DNA of 64,000 bases from Actinomycetota bacterium (GCA_005885555.1 VAWN01000033.1:150118-214117), one strand, 5' to 3'. Positions 25,111-33,906 are shown, counted from the stretch's first letter. Translations and numbers: made by a program. Notes: generated by a model not told the origin, from the sequence alone.

Positions 25111-26091
25111 CTAACCGGGCGTCGCGGGTACCGGCGGTGTCGACCAGGCCAGCCAGGCGGATGCGACCATGTCGGTGAGGTCGTGCGCGGCCCGCCAGCC
25201 CAGTTGCCGGCCGATCAGCGTCGGGTCGGCGATCACCTCGGGCGGATCGCCCGGTCGCCGCGGACCGATCCGGTACGGCACCGGCCGGGCGGTCACCGCG
25301 CCGATCCGGGACAGCACGTCGAGCACCGAGTACCCGCGTCCGGTGCCGACGTTGAGCACGCGGGCCGTCGGCGGTCCGGTGCACAGCCGCCGTACCGCGG
25401 CCGCGTGCGCGTCGGCCACGTCCAGCACGTGCACGTAGTCGCGTACCCCGGTGCCGTCCCGGGTCGGGTAGTCCGCCCCGGTCACCGTCACGGGTACCCC
25501 GGCGGCGAGGGCGGCGAAGACGATCGGCACCAGGTTCGCCGGTACCCGGTCGGCCAGCCGGGGCGCCGCGGCACCGACCACGTTGAAGTAGCGCAGCGCC
25601 AGCCAGGACAGCCCGTCCGCGCCACCCGCGGTGCGGATCAGCCGTTCGCCGGCCAGCTTCGTGCGGCCGTACGGGTTGATCGGCGCGGCCGGCGTGCGCT
25701 CGTTCACGACCGACCCGGCCGGTACCCCGTAGACCGCGGCCGACGAGGAGAACACCAGCCGCCGTACCCCGGCTCCGCTCATCGCGTCGAGCAGCGCGGC
25801 GACCCCGCCGACGTTCTCCCGGTGGTACCAGTTCGGCCGCGCGACCGACTCCGCCGGTGACTTGCGCGCCGCGAGGTGTACCACGCCGCCCACGCGGTGC
25901 TCGCGCAGTACCCTGCCGACCGCGCGCCGGTCGGTTACCGCCGCCTCGACCAGGGGCACGTCGTCGGGTACCCGGCCGGGATCGCCGGTGGACAGGTCGT
26001 CGAGCACCACGACCGGGTACCCGTCGGCCTGCAGCCGCCGTACCACGTGCGCACCGATGTACCCGGCTCCCCCGGTCACCAGCCAGGTCAT
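25111..26091 (-). CDS. galE: UDP-glucose 4-epimerase (extended SDR)
   Basis: 326 residues. NAD-binding motif TGGAGYIG at residues 6-13, SSSAAVYG with the catalytic Ser, and YGRTK (YxxxK) near residue 147; the end DPTLIGRQLGWRA matches GalE proteins. It interconverts UDP-glucose and UDP-galactose in the cytoplasm. Its ATG overlaps the deacetylase stop (ATGA). With the upstream deacetylase and glycosyltransferase it suggests synthesis and editing of a galactose-containing glycolipid or surface polymer. Confidence 0.92.
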   Translation of the reverse strand: MTWLVTGGAGYIGAHVVRRLQADGYPVVVLDDLSTGDPGRVPDDVPLVEAAVTDRRAVGRVLREHRVGGVVHLAARKSPAESVARPNWYHRENVGGVAALLDAMSGAGVRRLVFSSSAAVYGVPAGSVVNERTPAAPINPYGRTKLAGERLIRTAGGADGLSWLALRYFNVVGAAAPRLADRVPANLVPIVFAALAAGVPVTVTGADYPTRDGTGVRDYVHVLDVADAHAAAVRRLCTGPPTARVLNVGTGRGYSVLDVLSRIGAVTARPVPYRIGPRRPGDPPEVIADPTLIGRQLGWRAAHDLTDMVASAWLAWSTPPVPATPG

Positions 26092-26801
26092 GAAGGAAGA
26101 CCGTGTTCGGTCAACGGGCCGACCGCGAGGCCGCGCTCGCGGCAGGTCGCAACCAGGTGGGGCAGCGCGCCGAGGGACGCGCGCCAGCAGCCGGGCACCG
26201 CGGTGACGTCGGAGTCGTGCAGCAGGACCGTGCCACCGCCGCGCAGGTCGGCGACCACGGTGCGGTACACCGAGTCGGGGGTGGCCCGGCCGATCCAGTC
26301 CTCGCCCCAGGCGGTCCACAGCACCGGGGTCAGCCCGAGCCGCCGGACGGCACCGAGGCCGGCACCGGTGAGTACCCCGTACGGCGGCCGGTACCACCGC
26401 ACCGGCGCGCCGGTCAGGTCCGCGAGCACCGCCCAGCCCCGGGCGAGGTCGGTGTACGTCGCCCGCGGCCCGCGCAACAGCAGGCACCGGTGGTCGTACC
26501 CGTGCAGCCCGATCTCGTGCCCGGCACCGGCGATCTCCTTCACCAGCCCCGGTGCCCGCGCCGCCCAGCGGCCGAGCAGGAAGAACGTGGCCCGCACGCC
26601 GAGCCGGTCGAGCACTTCGAGGAACCGGGGCGTGGACAGCGGATGCGGCCCGTCGTCGAACGTCAGCGCCACGTGGCCGGGATCGCCGACGCCGGCCAGT
26701 GCCGGGGTCAGCCGGGTACGCAGCGGCCCGATCGAGGTGAGCGCCGGCCCGGCGTGCCAGGCCAGCGCCGTTGCGGCGAGCGCACCGCCGAGCCGCTTCA
26801 T
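26088..26801 (-). CDS. Polysaccharide deacetylase (NodB domain)
   Basis: 237 residues. An N-terminal hydrophobic segment (LGGALAATALAWHAGPAL) may be an anchor or signal. NodB motif 1 TFDDGPHPLSTP, motif 2 HEIGLHGYDH (metal His pair), motif 3 RPPYG and WTAWGEDW, and the late LLHDSD are all present, so the zinc site is complete. It removes N-acetyl groups from an amino-sugar polymer or lipid precursor. Both ends overlap neighbours by 4 nt, showing tight coupling to the glycosyltransferase and galE. Confidence 0.9.
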   Translation of the reverse strand: MKRLGGALAATALAWHAGPALTSIGPLRTRLTPALAGVGDPGHVALTFDDGPHPLSTPRFLEVLDRLGVRATFFLLGRWAARAPGLVKEIAGAGHEIGLHGYDHRCLLLRGPRATYTDLARGWAVLADLTGAPVRWYRPPYGVLTGAGLGAVRRLGLTPVLWTAWGEDWIGRATPDSVYRTVVADLRGGGTVLLHDSDVTAVPGCWRASLGALPHLVATCRERGLAVGPLTEHGLPS

Positions 26802-27835
26802 GAGACCGCCCCGACCGGGGTACCGGCGGCGAACAGCGCCCGCACCGCGGCCGGCGGCCCGTCGGCGAGGGCGACCTTCAGCGCGCCGGCGAGGTCGGCC
26901 GGGTGCCGGACCCAGGACGCCAGACCCGCCTCGTCCAGCGCCGCCGCGTTCGTGGTGCCATGGCCGGGCAGGCAGCGGTAGCTGAGCACCGGTACCCCCG
27001 CCGACATCGCCTCCAGCGACGTGAGCCCGCCGGCGTTCTGCACCACGACGTTGGCCGCGCGCACCAGCGCGGGCATGTCGTCGACCCAGCCGAGCGCGAG
27101 CCCGGTGCCGGCGCCGGCGATGCGGCGGCGCAGCTCCGCGTTGTGCCCGCAGACGGTGACCGGTGTGGCGAGCCCGGTCGCCGCGATCTCGGCGGCGGCC
27201 GCGGCCACCTCGCCCACGCCCCACGAGCCGGCCACCACGAGCGCGACCGGACCGCGGACCGGCAGCCGCGCGGGCGCGGCCGTGGCGAAGTCCGGCCGGA
27301 CGACCGGGCGGACCACCTCGACCCGGGCCGCACCCAGTGCCCTGGCCTGCGCGGCGGCGACCTCGTGGAGAGCGAGGTGCCGGTCCACGCCCGGCGCCAC
27401 CCACAGCCGGTGTACCGACAGGTCGGTCAGGTACGTGATCACCGGGACGTTCAGCTCCCCCCGCCGGCGCAGGTAGCCCAGTGCCTGGCTGGCCAGCGGG
27501 TACGTCGAAACGACCGCGGCCGGCTGCGGGTCGAGCGCGGCGCGCAGCCGGCGGGCGGCCACGCGCGCGATGAAGCCGGCGAGCCCGGTGGTCAAGCCCG
27601 GGTGCCGGCTCAGGTTGCCGAGCAGCCAGCCCCAACTGCCCGGCGCGACGCGTAACTGGGCGGCGTAGGCCGCGCGCAGCGCCCGGCCGCCGCGCGGCCC
27701 GAGCATCGCCAGGAAGTCGTGGCGCGAGGTGGCGTAGCCGGCTGCGGCGAACTCGCGGACCAGCTCCCGGGCCGCCCCGTCGTGTCCCGCGCCGACGCTG
27801 CCGGAAACCACCGCCACGCGGCCAGCGTCGTTCAC
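26798..27835 (-). CDS. MGDG synthase-like glycosyltransferase (GT28 class)
   Basis: About 345 residues. The N-terminal SGSVGAGHDGAARELV is the acceptor-side signature of MGDG synthase/MurG-type enzymes. The C-terminal half has QNAGGLTSLEAMSAGVPVLSYRCLPGHG, the UDP-sugar site. It probably transfers galactose or glucose to diacylglycerol or a polyprenyl carrier at the inner membrane face, and the adjacent galE could supply UDP-galactose. GTG 27835 directly precedes the first strand; there is no good ribosome site, and an Arg/Ser-rich extension up to 28120 is possible but would cross the operators. First gene of the operon. Confidence 0.8.
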   Translation of the reverse strand: MNDAGRVAVVSGSVGAGHDGAARELVREFAAAGYATSRHDFLAMLGPRGGRALRAAYAAQLRVAPGSWGWLLGNLSRHPGLTTGLAGFIARVAARRLRAALDPQPAAVVSTYPLASQALGYLRRRGELNVPVITYLTDLSVHRLWVAPGVDRHLALHEVAAAQARALGAARVEVVRPVVRPDFATAAPARLPVRGPVALVVAGSWGVGEVAAAAAEIAATGLATPVTVCGHNAELRRRIAGAGTGLALGWVDDMPALVRAANVVVQNAGGLTSLEAMSAGVPVLSYRCLPGHGTTNAAALDEAGLASWVRHPADLAGALKVALADGPPAAVRALFAAGTPVGAVS

Positions 27836-27957
27836 CGGGTTGCCCGCGTCGCTGCGCGAGGCGCTCCGGTGCGTACTCTTCCCTCGTCGCCGCGCTCTGC
27901 CGTCCGGAGGGCGCCGCGCCTCGCTTCGCTCACCATTGGCCCCCTGCCGGTGGCGTT

Positions 27958-27976
27958 TACTACATGTACCGTAGTA
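27958..27976. promoter_or_regulatory. BlaI-type operator 1 (TACTAC-N7-GTAGTA)
   Basis: Perfect 6-bp dyad TACTAC / GTAGTA around 7 bp. TACTA-type dyads are the known sites of BlaI/MecI repressors. It lies between blaI-like gene and the divergent glycosyltransferase operon, 27 bp centre-to-centre from an identical dyad. Confidence 0.75.
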
Positions 27977-27984
27977 GGCGGTGA

Positions 27985-28003
27985 TACTACTCAGGCGGTA
28001 GTA
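27985..28003. promoter_or_regulatory. BlaI-type operator 2 (TACTAC-N7-GTAGTA)
   Basis: The same arms and spacer length as operator 1 with an unrelated spacer, so the arms are what is conserved. The repressor gene begins 57-81 bp downstream. Confidence 0.75.
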
Positions 28004-28059
28004 GCGCAGCCAAGACCGACGCGGTGAACATCCGGGGCAACTCAGGGTCGGAGGCGGGG

Positions 28060-28422
28060 ATGGTCCGGCGTCCGCGTGGGACGCTCGAACAGGAGGTGGT
28101 GGCCGCACTCGCGGCCTCACCCGCCCCTATGACGCCTGCGCAGGTACGTGACCAGCTCGGCGGCGACCTCGCATACACGACCGTCATGACGGTGCTGGCC
28201 CGGCTGTCCGACAAGGGGCTGGTCACCCGGGAGCGGGTCGGCCGGGCGTATGCCTACAGTGCGGTACGCGACGAAGCCGAGGTGACCGCGCGACAGATGC
28301 AGCGACTGCTGGACGCCGGAGACGACCGCGCGGCGGTACTGTCCCGGTTCGTGGGTGTGCTCTCCGACGACGACGAACACCTGCTCATCGAGCTGCTGCG
28401 GCACGCCGAGGAGGAACGATGA
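28060..28422 (+). CDS. BlaI/MecI family transcriptional repressor
   Basis: About 120 residues from ATG 28060 (GGAGG 5 bp before it); GTG 28024 would add 12 residues. The N-terminal winged helix reads LEQEVVAALAASPAPMTPAQVRDQL, then TTVMTVLARLSDKGLV and RAYAYSAV, as in BlaI. The C-terminal helices (HLLIELLRHAE) mediate dimerisation. The stop overlaps the M56 peptidase by 4 nt, giving the sensor-repressor pair typical of antibiotic or cell-wall stress control. Two dyads upstream are its likely operators. Confidence 0.92.
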   Translation: MVRRPRGTLEQEVVAALAASPAPMTPAQVRDQLGGDLAYTTVMTVLARLSDKGLVTRERVGRAYAYSAVRDEAEVTARQMQRLLDAGDDRAAVLSRFVGVLSDDDEHLLIELLRHAEEER

Positions 28423-29369
28423 GCGCCGGCATGGGCACCGCGACCGTGGTGGCGTGCCTGGTCATCGTGGCGTTCGCGGTGGCCGGTCCGCGCCTGGCGC
28501 GCCGGTTGCCACCGGCCGCGGCGACCCGGGTCGTGGTGCCGGCGAGCCTCGTCGTGGCCGCCACCGGCGTGTGGGTACTGGGTGCGGTCGCCTTCACCTG
28601 GGTGGCGCAGCTCGGTCCGGTCAGCCGGTACGGGCAGTGGTCCGCCGAGCAGCTGCGCGACGACAGCCCGATCCCCCGGGTGATCGCCATCGGCGCGACG
28701 GTGCTCGCGGTGCTGTCCGTCGGCCGGGCGGCGGCGTGCGGTACCCGCCGGCTGCGGCTGTTGCTCGCGGTCCGGCAGAGCTGCCGCGGGGTCGGCGTGC
28801 CGGGATCGCTGGTGGTACTGGACAACGACCGGCCGGACGCGTTCGCCACCCCGGGCGCGCGCGGCCGGATCGTGGTGACCCGGGGCCTGCTGCGCGCCCT
28901 GAACGCCGACGAGCGGCGGGCGCTGCTCGCCCACGAGACCGCGCACCTCGCGCACCGGCACGCCTGCTGGCTGCTGGTGGCCGAGCTGGCCGCCGCGGCG
29001 AACCCGATGCTCACCCCGACCGCGCGCGCGGTCCGGCACACCGTCGAGCGGTGGGCCGACGAGGACGCCGCCCGCGCCGTGGCCGACCGCCGGCTGGTCG
29101 CCCGGACGCTGGCCCGGACCGCGCTCCTGATCCGGGCCGCGCCGGTGGCCGGGGTACCGCTTCCCGCGGTCGGCGGCGACGTACCCGGCCGGGTCAGGGC
29201 GCTGCTCGAACCGCCGCCGCGGCAGCGGGTGGCACCGCTGTTCGTGCTGGTCGCGCTGCTCGTCGTGGCCACCATGGCCGCGGGTACCGTGCAGCGGCGC
29301 GGCGACGAACTGCTCGACCACGCCGGTACCGGCAACCCGGCGGTCAGCCACCACCGGCCCGGTCACTGA
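28419..29369 (+). CDS. M56 family (BlaR1-like) membrane metallopeptidase
   Basis: 316 residues with about four membrane helices. The zinc motif HETAH (in LLAHETAHLAHRH) sits in the cytoplasm-facing loop, preceded by FATPGARGRIVVTRGLL, the usual M56 pattern. There is no penicillin-binding sensor domain, as in most actinobacterial BlaR1-like proteins. It probably cleaves or inactivates the repressor on an envelope signal. Overlaps blaI by 4 nt. The short C-terminal tail after the last helix is outside or periplasm-like. Confidence 0.9.
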   Translation: MSAGMGTATVVACLVIVAFAVAGPRLARRLPPAAATRVVVPASLVVAATGVWVLGAVAFTWVAQLGPVSRYGQWSAEQLRDDSPIPRVIAIGATVLAVLSVGRAAACGTRRLRLLLAVRQSCRGVGVPGSLVVLDNDRPDAFATPGARGRIVVTRGLLRALNADERRALLAHETAHLAHRHACWLLVAELAAAANPMLTPTARAVRHTVERWADEDAARAVADRRLVARTLARTALLIRAAPVAGVPLPAVGGDVPGRVRALLEPPPRQRVAPLFVLVALLVVATMAAGTVQRRGDELLDHAGTGNPAVSHHRPGH

Positions 29370-29403
29370 ACCGTCCCCGGTGTCGCGGTACCGGACCTGC
29401 GCC

Positions 29404-29460
29404 GCAACCGACCGCCACGTTCGCAACTGACCGCCACGTTCGCAACTGACCGCCACGTTC
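29404..29460. repeat. Three tandem copies of a 19-bp repeat upstream of the response regulator
   Basis: GCAACTGACCGCCACGTTC at 29404-29422 (one mismatch), 29423-29441 and 29442-29460. The array ends 80 bp before the response regulator start. OmpR-family regulators bind direct repeats, so autoregulation is a natural hypothesis. The period is 19 bp rather than the usual 10-11. Confidence 0.85.
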
Positions 29461-29540
29461 CAGCCGCTTCCCAGCCAACTGTCAGCCTGAGCCGGTAGAA
29501 CAAGCTGCGGAGATGTGCGTCGGAGGTGGGAGGTAGCGCG

Positions 29541-30248
29541 GTGGGTCGACCGACCAGGGTTCTCGTGGTGGACGACGAGCCGAGCATCTCGGCGCTGCTC
29601 ACGGCGACGCTGCGGCTCGTCGACTTCCAGGTCCACTGCGCCGCCGACGGCGCCGGGGCGTTGAAGGCCGCCGCGGATTTCCAGCCGGATCTGGTGGTGC
29701 TCGACGTGATGCTGCCCGATCTGGACGGGTTCGAGGTGGCCCGGCGGCTGCGCGCCGACGGGCGGGCGGTGCCGGTGCTGTTCCTGACCGCCCGGGACGC
29801 CGTCGAGGACCGCATCTCCGGGCTCACCGTCGGTGGCGACGACTACGTGACCAAGCCGTTCAGCCTGGAAGAGGTCGTCCTGCGCATCCGCGCGATCCTG
29901 CGCCGCTGCCAGCTGGAACCGGCGCCGGTCGAGCCGGCCGTGCTGCGGTACGCCGACCTGGAGCTCAACGAGGACGCGCACGAGGTACGCCGCTCGGGGC
30001 GGCTGATCGAGCTGTCCCCGACCGAGTTCAAGCTGCTGCGGTACCTGCTGACCAACGCCGGCCGGGTGGTGAGCAAGGCGCAGATCCTTGACCGGGTGTG
30101 GAGCTACGACTTCGGCGGCGAGGGTCGCATCGTCGAGTCGTACGTGTACTACCTGCGCCGCAAGATCGACAGCTCCGGCCCGCCGTTGATCCACACGGTG
30201 CGCGGCGTCGGGTACGCCTTACGGATGCCCCGGGGCGACGTCGAGTGA
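29541..30248 (+). CDS. OmpR-family response regulator
   Basis: About 235 residues. Receiver domain with acidic pocket VVDDEPS, phospho-acceptor Asp in VVLDVMLPD, Thr in FLTARD and Lys in VTKPFS. The C-terminal winged helix contains ELSPTEFKLLRYLL and VESYVYYLRRKID. GTG 29541 has GGGAGG 7 bp upstream; the GTG at 29526 is less well placed. It overlaps the histidine kinase by 4 nt. It resembles TrcR/PrrA-type regulators. Tandem repeats upstream suggest autoregulation. Confidence 0.94.
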   Translation: MGRPTRVLVVDDEPSISALLTATLRLVDFQVHCAADGAGALKAAADFQPDLVVLDVMLPDLDGFEVARRLRADGRAVPVLFLTARDAVEDRISGLTVGGDDYVTKPFSLEEVVLRIRAILRRCQLEPAPVEPAVLRYADLELNEDAHEVRRSGRLIELSPTEFKLLRYLLTNAGRVVSKAQILDRVWSYDFGGEGRIVESYVYYLRRKIDSSGPPLIHTVRGVGYALRMPRGDVE

Positions 30249-31846
30249 TCCGCCGCGTTCCCCGACCCTGGCGCCGCTGGACCCTGCGGACCCGCCTGGT
30301 CGTGGCGATCGCGCTGCTGGCCGGTACCGCCCTGGTGCTGGCCGACGCCGCCAGCCTGGTGCAGCTGCGGTCCAGCCTGCTCGCCGGCGTGGACCGCGAC
30401 CTGTCGCAGGGCGCACGGGCCTACGCCCGGACGCCGGCGGGCCGGGAGCTCGACCCGCCGGTACGCCGGCCGTTCAACCCCGGCCCGGACGTGCGCATCA
30501 CCTTCTACGACGCGGGCGGCACGGTGGACCGCGTCACCGGGGACACCGCGGGGCCCGGTCCCGACCTGGGCCCGTTCGCCGAGCTGTCCGCGCGCGCGGA
30601 CGGTGCCCCGTTCACCGCCGGAGACCGGGCCGGTGGCGACCCGTGGCGGGTGGTCGTCATCCACCGGATCAGCGCCACCGGTACCGGCGGCATCGTCGCC
30701 GTGGCGGTGTCGCTGCGCCAGCTGGACAGCACGCAGCGCACGCTGCTGGGTATCGACGGCGCGGTACTCCTGCTGATGCTGCTGCTGCTCGCCCTGGCCG
30801 CGGCGACGGTGGTCCGGCTCGGGCTCGCGCCGCTGACCGCGATGGAGGACACCGCCCAGCACATCGCCGCCGGTGACCTGGCCCGGCGGGTGGAGAACGT
30901 CGATCCGCACACCGAAGCCGGCCGGCTGGGGCTGGCGTTCAACGCGATGCTCGCGCGGATCGAGTCGGCGCTCGCCGCCCGTACCGCCTCCGAGCAGCGG
31001 CTGCGCCAGTTCCTCGCGGACGCCTCCCACGAGCTGCGCACGCCGCTGACCTCGATCCAGGGCTTCGCCGAGCTGTACCGCCGCGGCGGTACCCCGCCCG
31101 GTCCGGCCCTCGACGAGGCGATGGCCCGGATCGAGGCCGAGGCCGACCGGATGCGGGTCCTGGTCACCGACCTGATGCTGCTGGCCCGGCTGGACGAGGA
31201 GCGGCCGCTGGACCGGCACCCGGTGGACCTGCTGTCCATCGCAGCCGACGCGGTGCGCGACGCGCACGCCCGGGTACCCGGCCGGCCGGTGATCCTGGAC
31301 TGCGACGATCCGCTGTCCGGCGCCGGGCCGGTGACCGTCGCCGGGGACGAGGCGCGGCTGCGGCAGGTGGTCACCAACCTGGTCGCCAACGCACTGCACC
31401 ACACGCCGCCGGACACCCGGATCACGGTACGGGTGGGGCGGTGCACGGGTGACGGCGCCGGCCCGCCGACGGCGTTCGTGGGTACCGGTCCGCCGCCGGG
31501 TACCCCGACCGGCCTGCTTGAGGTCACCGACACCGGCCCGGGGCTGCCCGCCGACCAGGCCGACCGGGTCTTCGAGCGGCTGTACCGTGCCGACGCCAGC
31601 CGGCAGCGGGCCAGTGGCGGCGCCGGTCTCGGGCTGGCGATCGTGGCCGCGATCGTCGTCGCGCACGGTGGTCGGGTGGAGCTGCGTACCCGCCCCGGCG
31701 CCGGTGCGACGTTCCGGGTGCTGCTGCCCGAACTGCCGGACCGGTCTCCCGCCGGGTGGGAGGGCGCTCCGCGGGTTACCGGCGGGCAAAACCTTGGCAC
31801 GGTTGATGCGTGGCCACTTGCTCCGCCTACTCGGGGTACGAAATAG
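30245..31846 (+). CDS. Membrane sensor histidine kinase
   Basis: About 533 residues. TM1 about residues 18-40, an extracytoplasmic sensor of ~120 residues, TM2 near 165-185, then HAMP, HisKA with the phospho-His in DASHELRTPLTS, HATPase with NLVANALHH (N box), DTGPGLP (G1) and GGAGLGLAI (G2). It starts with GTG overlapping the regulator stop. The C terminus runs ~35 residues beyond the ATPase domain in a poorly conserved tail. Signal unknown. Confidence 0.94.
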   Translation: MIRRVPRPWRRWTLRTRLVVAIALLAGTALVLADAASLVQLRSSLLAGVDRDLSQGARAYARTPAGRELDPPVRRPFNPGPDVRITFYDAGGTVDRVTGDTAGPGPDLGPFAELSARADGAPFTAGDRAGGDPWRVVVIHRISATGTGGIVAVAVSLRQLDSTQRTLLGIDGAVLLLMLLLLALAAATVVRLGLAPLTAMEDTAQHIAAGDLARRVENVDPHTEAGRLGLAFNAMLARIESALAARTASEQRLRQFLADASHELRTPLTSIQGFAELYRRGGTPPGPALDEAMARIEAEADRMRVLVTDLMLLARLDEERPLDRHPVDLLSIAADAVRDAHARVPGRPVILDCDDPLSGAGPVTVAGDEARLRQVVTNLVANALHHTPPDTRITVRVGRCTGDGAGPPTAFVGTGPPPGTPTGLLEVTDTGPGLPADQADRVFERLYRADASRQRASGGAGLGLAIVAAIVVAHGGRVELRTRPGAGATFRVLLPELPDRSPAGWEGAPRVTGGQNLGTVDAWPLAPPTRGTK

Positions 31847-31853
31847 TGGCCCG

Positions 31854-32846
31854 ATGCTGTCGTTGTGGATGGGCACGGCCATCGTTGGTCGGTACGTCCT
31901 CATCGGCCCGGTCGGTTACGGCGGCGTCTCCGTCGTATACCAGGCCATCGATACGCACCGGGGCAGCCGCACGGCGATCAAGCTGCTCGCACCCGACTTC
32001 GCCGACGACGAATACGCACGGCAACGGGTACGCCAGGAGGCGTTGATCACGACCCGGCTGCGGCATCCGAGCGTCCCGCAGGTGTACGACTTCGGCGATG
32101 CGCAGCTGCCCGACGGCCGGGTGGTGCCCTACGTCGCGATGGAGCTGCTGTCCGGCGCGATGCTGGCCGGCCGGCTCGCCGGCGGTGCGCTGCCCTGGCC
32201 GGAGGCGGTACAGGTGGCGGCGACCGTCGCCGACGTGCTGGCCATCGCGCACCGGCGCGGCGTGGTGCACCGCGACCTGACCCCGGCAAACATCATGATG
32301 ACCGACTCCGGACCGAAGATCATCGACTTCGGTGAGGCGATCACGGTCGAGGCGACCTCGGCGCTGGCCGCCGCGCAGCCGCTGCCCAGCCGCCGGGTGA
32401 ACAGCGCGGTCGGGCCGGCCGACGACGTCTACGCGCTGGGTGTGCTGCTGTACCAGATGCTGACCGGCAGCTCGCCATACCAGACCTCGTCGCCGGAGGC
32501 CCAGTTACACGCGGCCCGGATGCGCCACATGGCGCCGACGCCGGTCCTGCTGGTACCCGGCCTGCCCCGCTCGATCGCGGAGGTCTGCCGGGCCTGCATG
32601 GCCAAGCGCCCCGAAGACCGCCCGACCGCGGCGCAGGTCGCGATCGCGCTGTGGGCGCTGGTGATCGACCCGGCGGACAGCGCCGCCGCGGACGAGGCGC
32701 TCAACTCGGAGCCGCGGCCGGTGCCGGTTCCCCGGCCGGCGCCGGAGCCGGTTCGGCCACCTGGGGCGACCGGCTCGCATCGGCGGCCGCACCGGCACGC
32801 CTTCGCGGGCGTCCGACCAGGCCCTTACTCCACCTCGTCCGACTGA
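31854..32846 (+). CDS. Soluble Ser/Thr protein kinase (Hanks type)
   Basis: About 330 residues. Gly-rich loop IGPVGYGGVSVVYQA, catalytic Lys in AIKLLAP, catalytic loop HRDLTPANIM and DFGEA are present; the usual Lys of HRDxKxxN is replaced by Thr, as in some tyrosine-kinase-like enzymes. There is no membrane helix and no PASTA domain; the tail is Pro/Arg-rich and overlaps the convergent acyltransferase gene by 146 bp. Start ATG 31854 or 31869. It sits 8 bp after the histidine kinase and could be co-expressed with that system. Confidence 0.87.
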   Translation: MLSLWMGTAIVGRYVLIGPVGYGGVSVVYQAIDTHRGSRTAIKLLAPDFADDEYARQRVRQEALITTRLRHPSVPQVYDFGDAQLPDGRVVPYVAMELLSGAMLAGRLAGGALPWPEAVQVAATVADVLAIAHRRGVVHRDLTPANIMMTDSGPKIIDFGEAITVEATSALAAAQPLPSRRVNSAVGPADDVYALGVLLYQMLTGSSPYQTSSPEAQLHAARMRHMAPTPVLLVPGLPRSIAEVCRACMAKRPEDRPTAAQVAIALWALVIDPADSAAADEALNSEPRPVPVPRPAPEPVRPPGATGSHRRPHRHAFAGVRPGPYSTSSD

Positions 32847-33906
32847 ACAGCGCAGCGGCCAGCACCGCCAGCGCGAAGTCGACGACGAGCATGACCAGCG
32901 TCACCGCGACCGCCTGCCGCGCCACCGCGGCGGGCAGCAGCTTCTGCAGGTACAGCAGGCCGAACAGCAGCGCCGGGTGGCTGAGGTAGATACCGAACGA
33001 CAGGTAGGTGCCGAAGTCGATCATCCGCCGGGCAGCCGGCTGCCGGATCGCCGCGATCCGCACCGACAGCAGGTAGAACGCGCCGATCGCGGCGAGCGAC
33101 AACGGTACCGTCACCGGCTGCAACGAGCGGCTGGCGTACTCCGGCGTCTCCCCCCGCGCCACGTCGGCCAGGTAGATCGCGGTGGCTGCGGTGCAGACCA
33201 GCACCAGCGCCGACCAGACCAGCAGCCGGTGCCCGGTCAACCAGGCGTGGAACCGGTCGAAGTGCAGCGCGGCGACGCCGCCGGCGATCACCCAGAACTG
33301 GTATGCGGTCAGGCTCGACTCCCCCGCCACCGAACGCCACCAGCCGTCGGGCAGGTACACGTAGTGGTACAGCGCCATCAGGCCCAGCTCGACCAGGCCG
33401 GAGACGGCCAGGAGCAGGCCGTGGTGCAGCAGCTTGAGGAACAGCGGGAAGACCACCGCGAACTCGACGCTGACCAGCAGGAAGTACATGTGGTACCCGT
33501 CGGTGCCCTGGATCAGCCCGACCAGCCAGGTCCACGGCAGCCGGCGTGCCGACCACCAGGAGAACGCGAGGAACAGCCCGATCACCGCGTAGACCGTGCT
33601 CCAGACCAGATACGGCACCCCGAGTACGCTGACCCGCTTGCGCAGGTTGCCCTTGCGCCCGCTGTGCGCGTGCACCAGCACCAGCGCGCTGATGAAGAAG
33701 AACCCCTGCCGCGTGTAGTGCAGCAGGTTGACCACCGCGTTCGGGGCGACCGAGGTGAGCGGGTTGGCGTTGCCGACCACGTGCGTCGCCACCACCGATG
33801 CGCAGATAAGCAGCCGCAGGACATCGATCTGGGCAAGTCGGGCAGGACGCGCCGTGCGGGCCGGGGTCGGGGTGGGCACTTCGGCGGGCGGGTCGGTCGG
33901 GCGCAT
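32701..33906 (-). CDS. Acyltransferase 3 family membrane protein
   Basis: 401 residues with about ten membrane helices. The N-terminal QIDVLRLLICASVVATHVVG holds the conserved Arg and His of acyltransferase-3 enzymes, and TRQGFFFISALVL follows. Such enzymes O-acylate surface glycans or lipids. The last ~45 residues are Ala/Pro-rich and antisense to the kinase tail. AGAGGGG precedes the ATG. It stands alone on this strand; the acceptor is unknown. Confidence 0.87.
   Translation of the reverse strand: MRPTDPPAEVPTPTPARTARPARLAQIDVLRLLICASVVATHVVGNANPLTSVAPNAVVNLLHYTRQGFFFISALVLVHAHSGRKGNLRKRVSVLGVPYLVWSTVYAVIGLFLAFSWWSARRLPWTWLVGLIQGTDGYHMYFLLVSVEFAVVFPLFLKLLHHGLLLAVSGLVELGLMALYHYVYLPDGWWRSVAGESSLTAYQFWVIAGGVAALHFDRFHAWLTGHRLLVWSALVLVCTAATAIYLADVARGETPEYASRSLQPVTVPLSLAAIGAFYLLSVRIAAIRQPAARRMIDFGTYLSFGIYLSHPALLFGLLYLQKLLPAAVARQAVAVTLVMLVVDFALAVLAAALFSRTRWSKGLVGRPRRRAGAAADASRSPQVAEPAPAPAGEPAPAAAPS

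Noticed and set aside
29404-29460. CRISPR-like array
   Set aside because: Repeats are directly adjacent with no spacers and no cas genes nearby.
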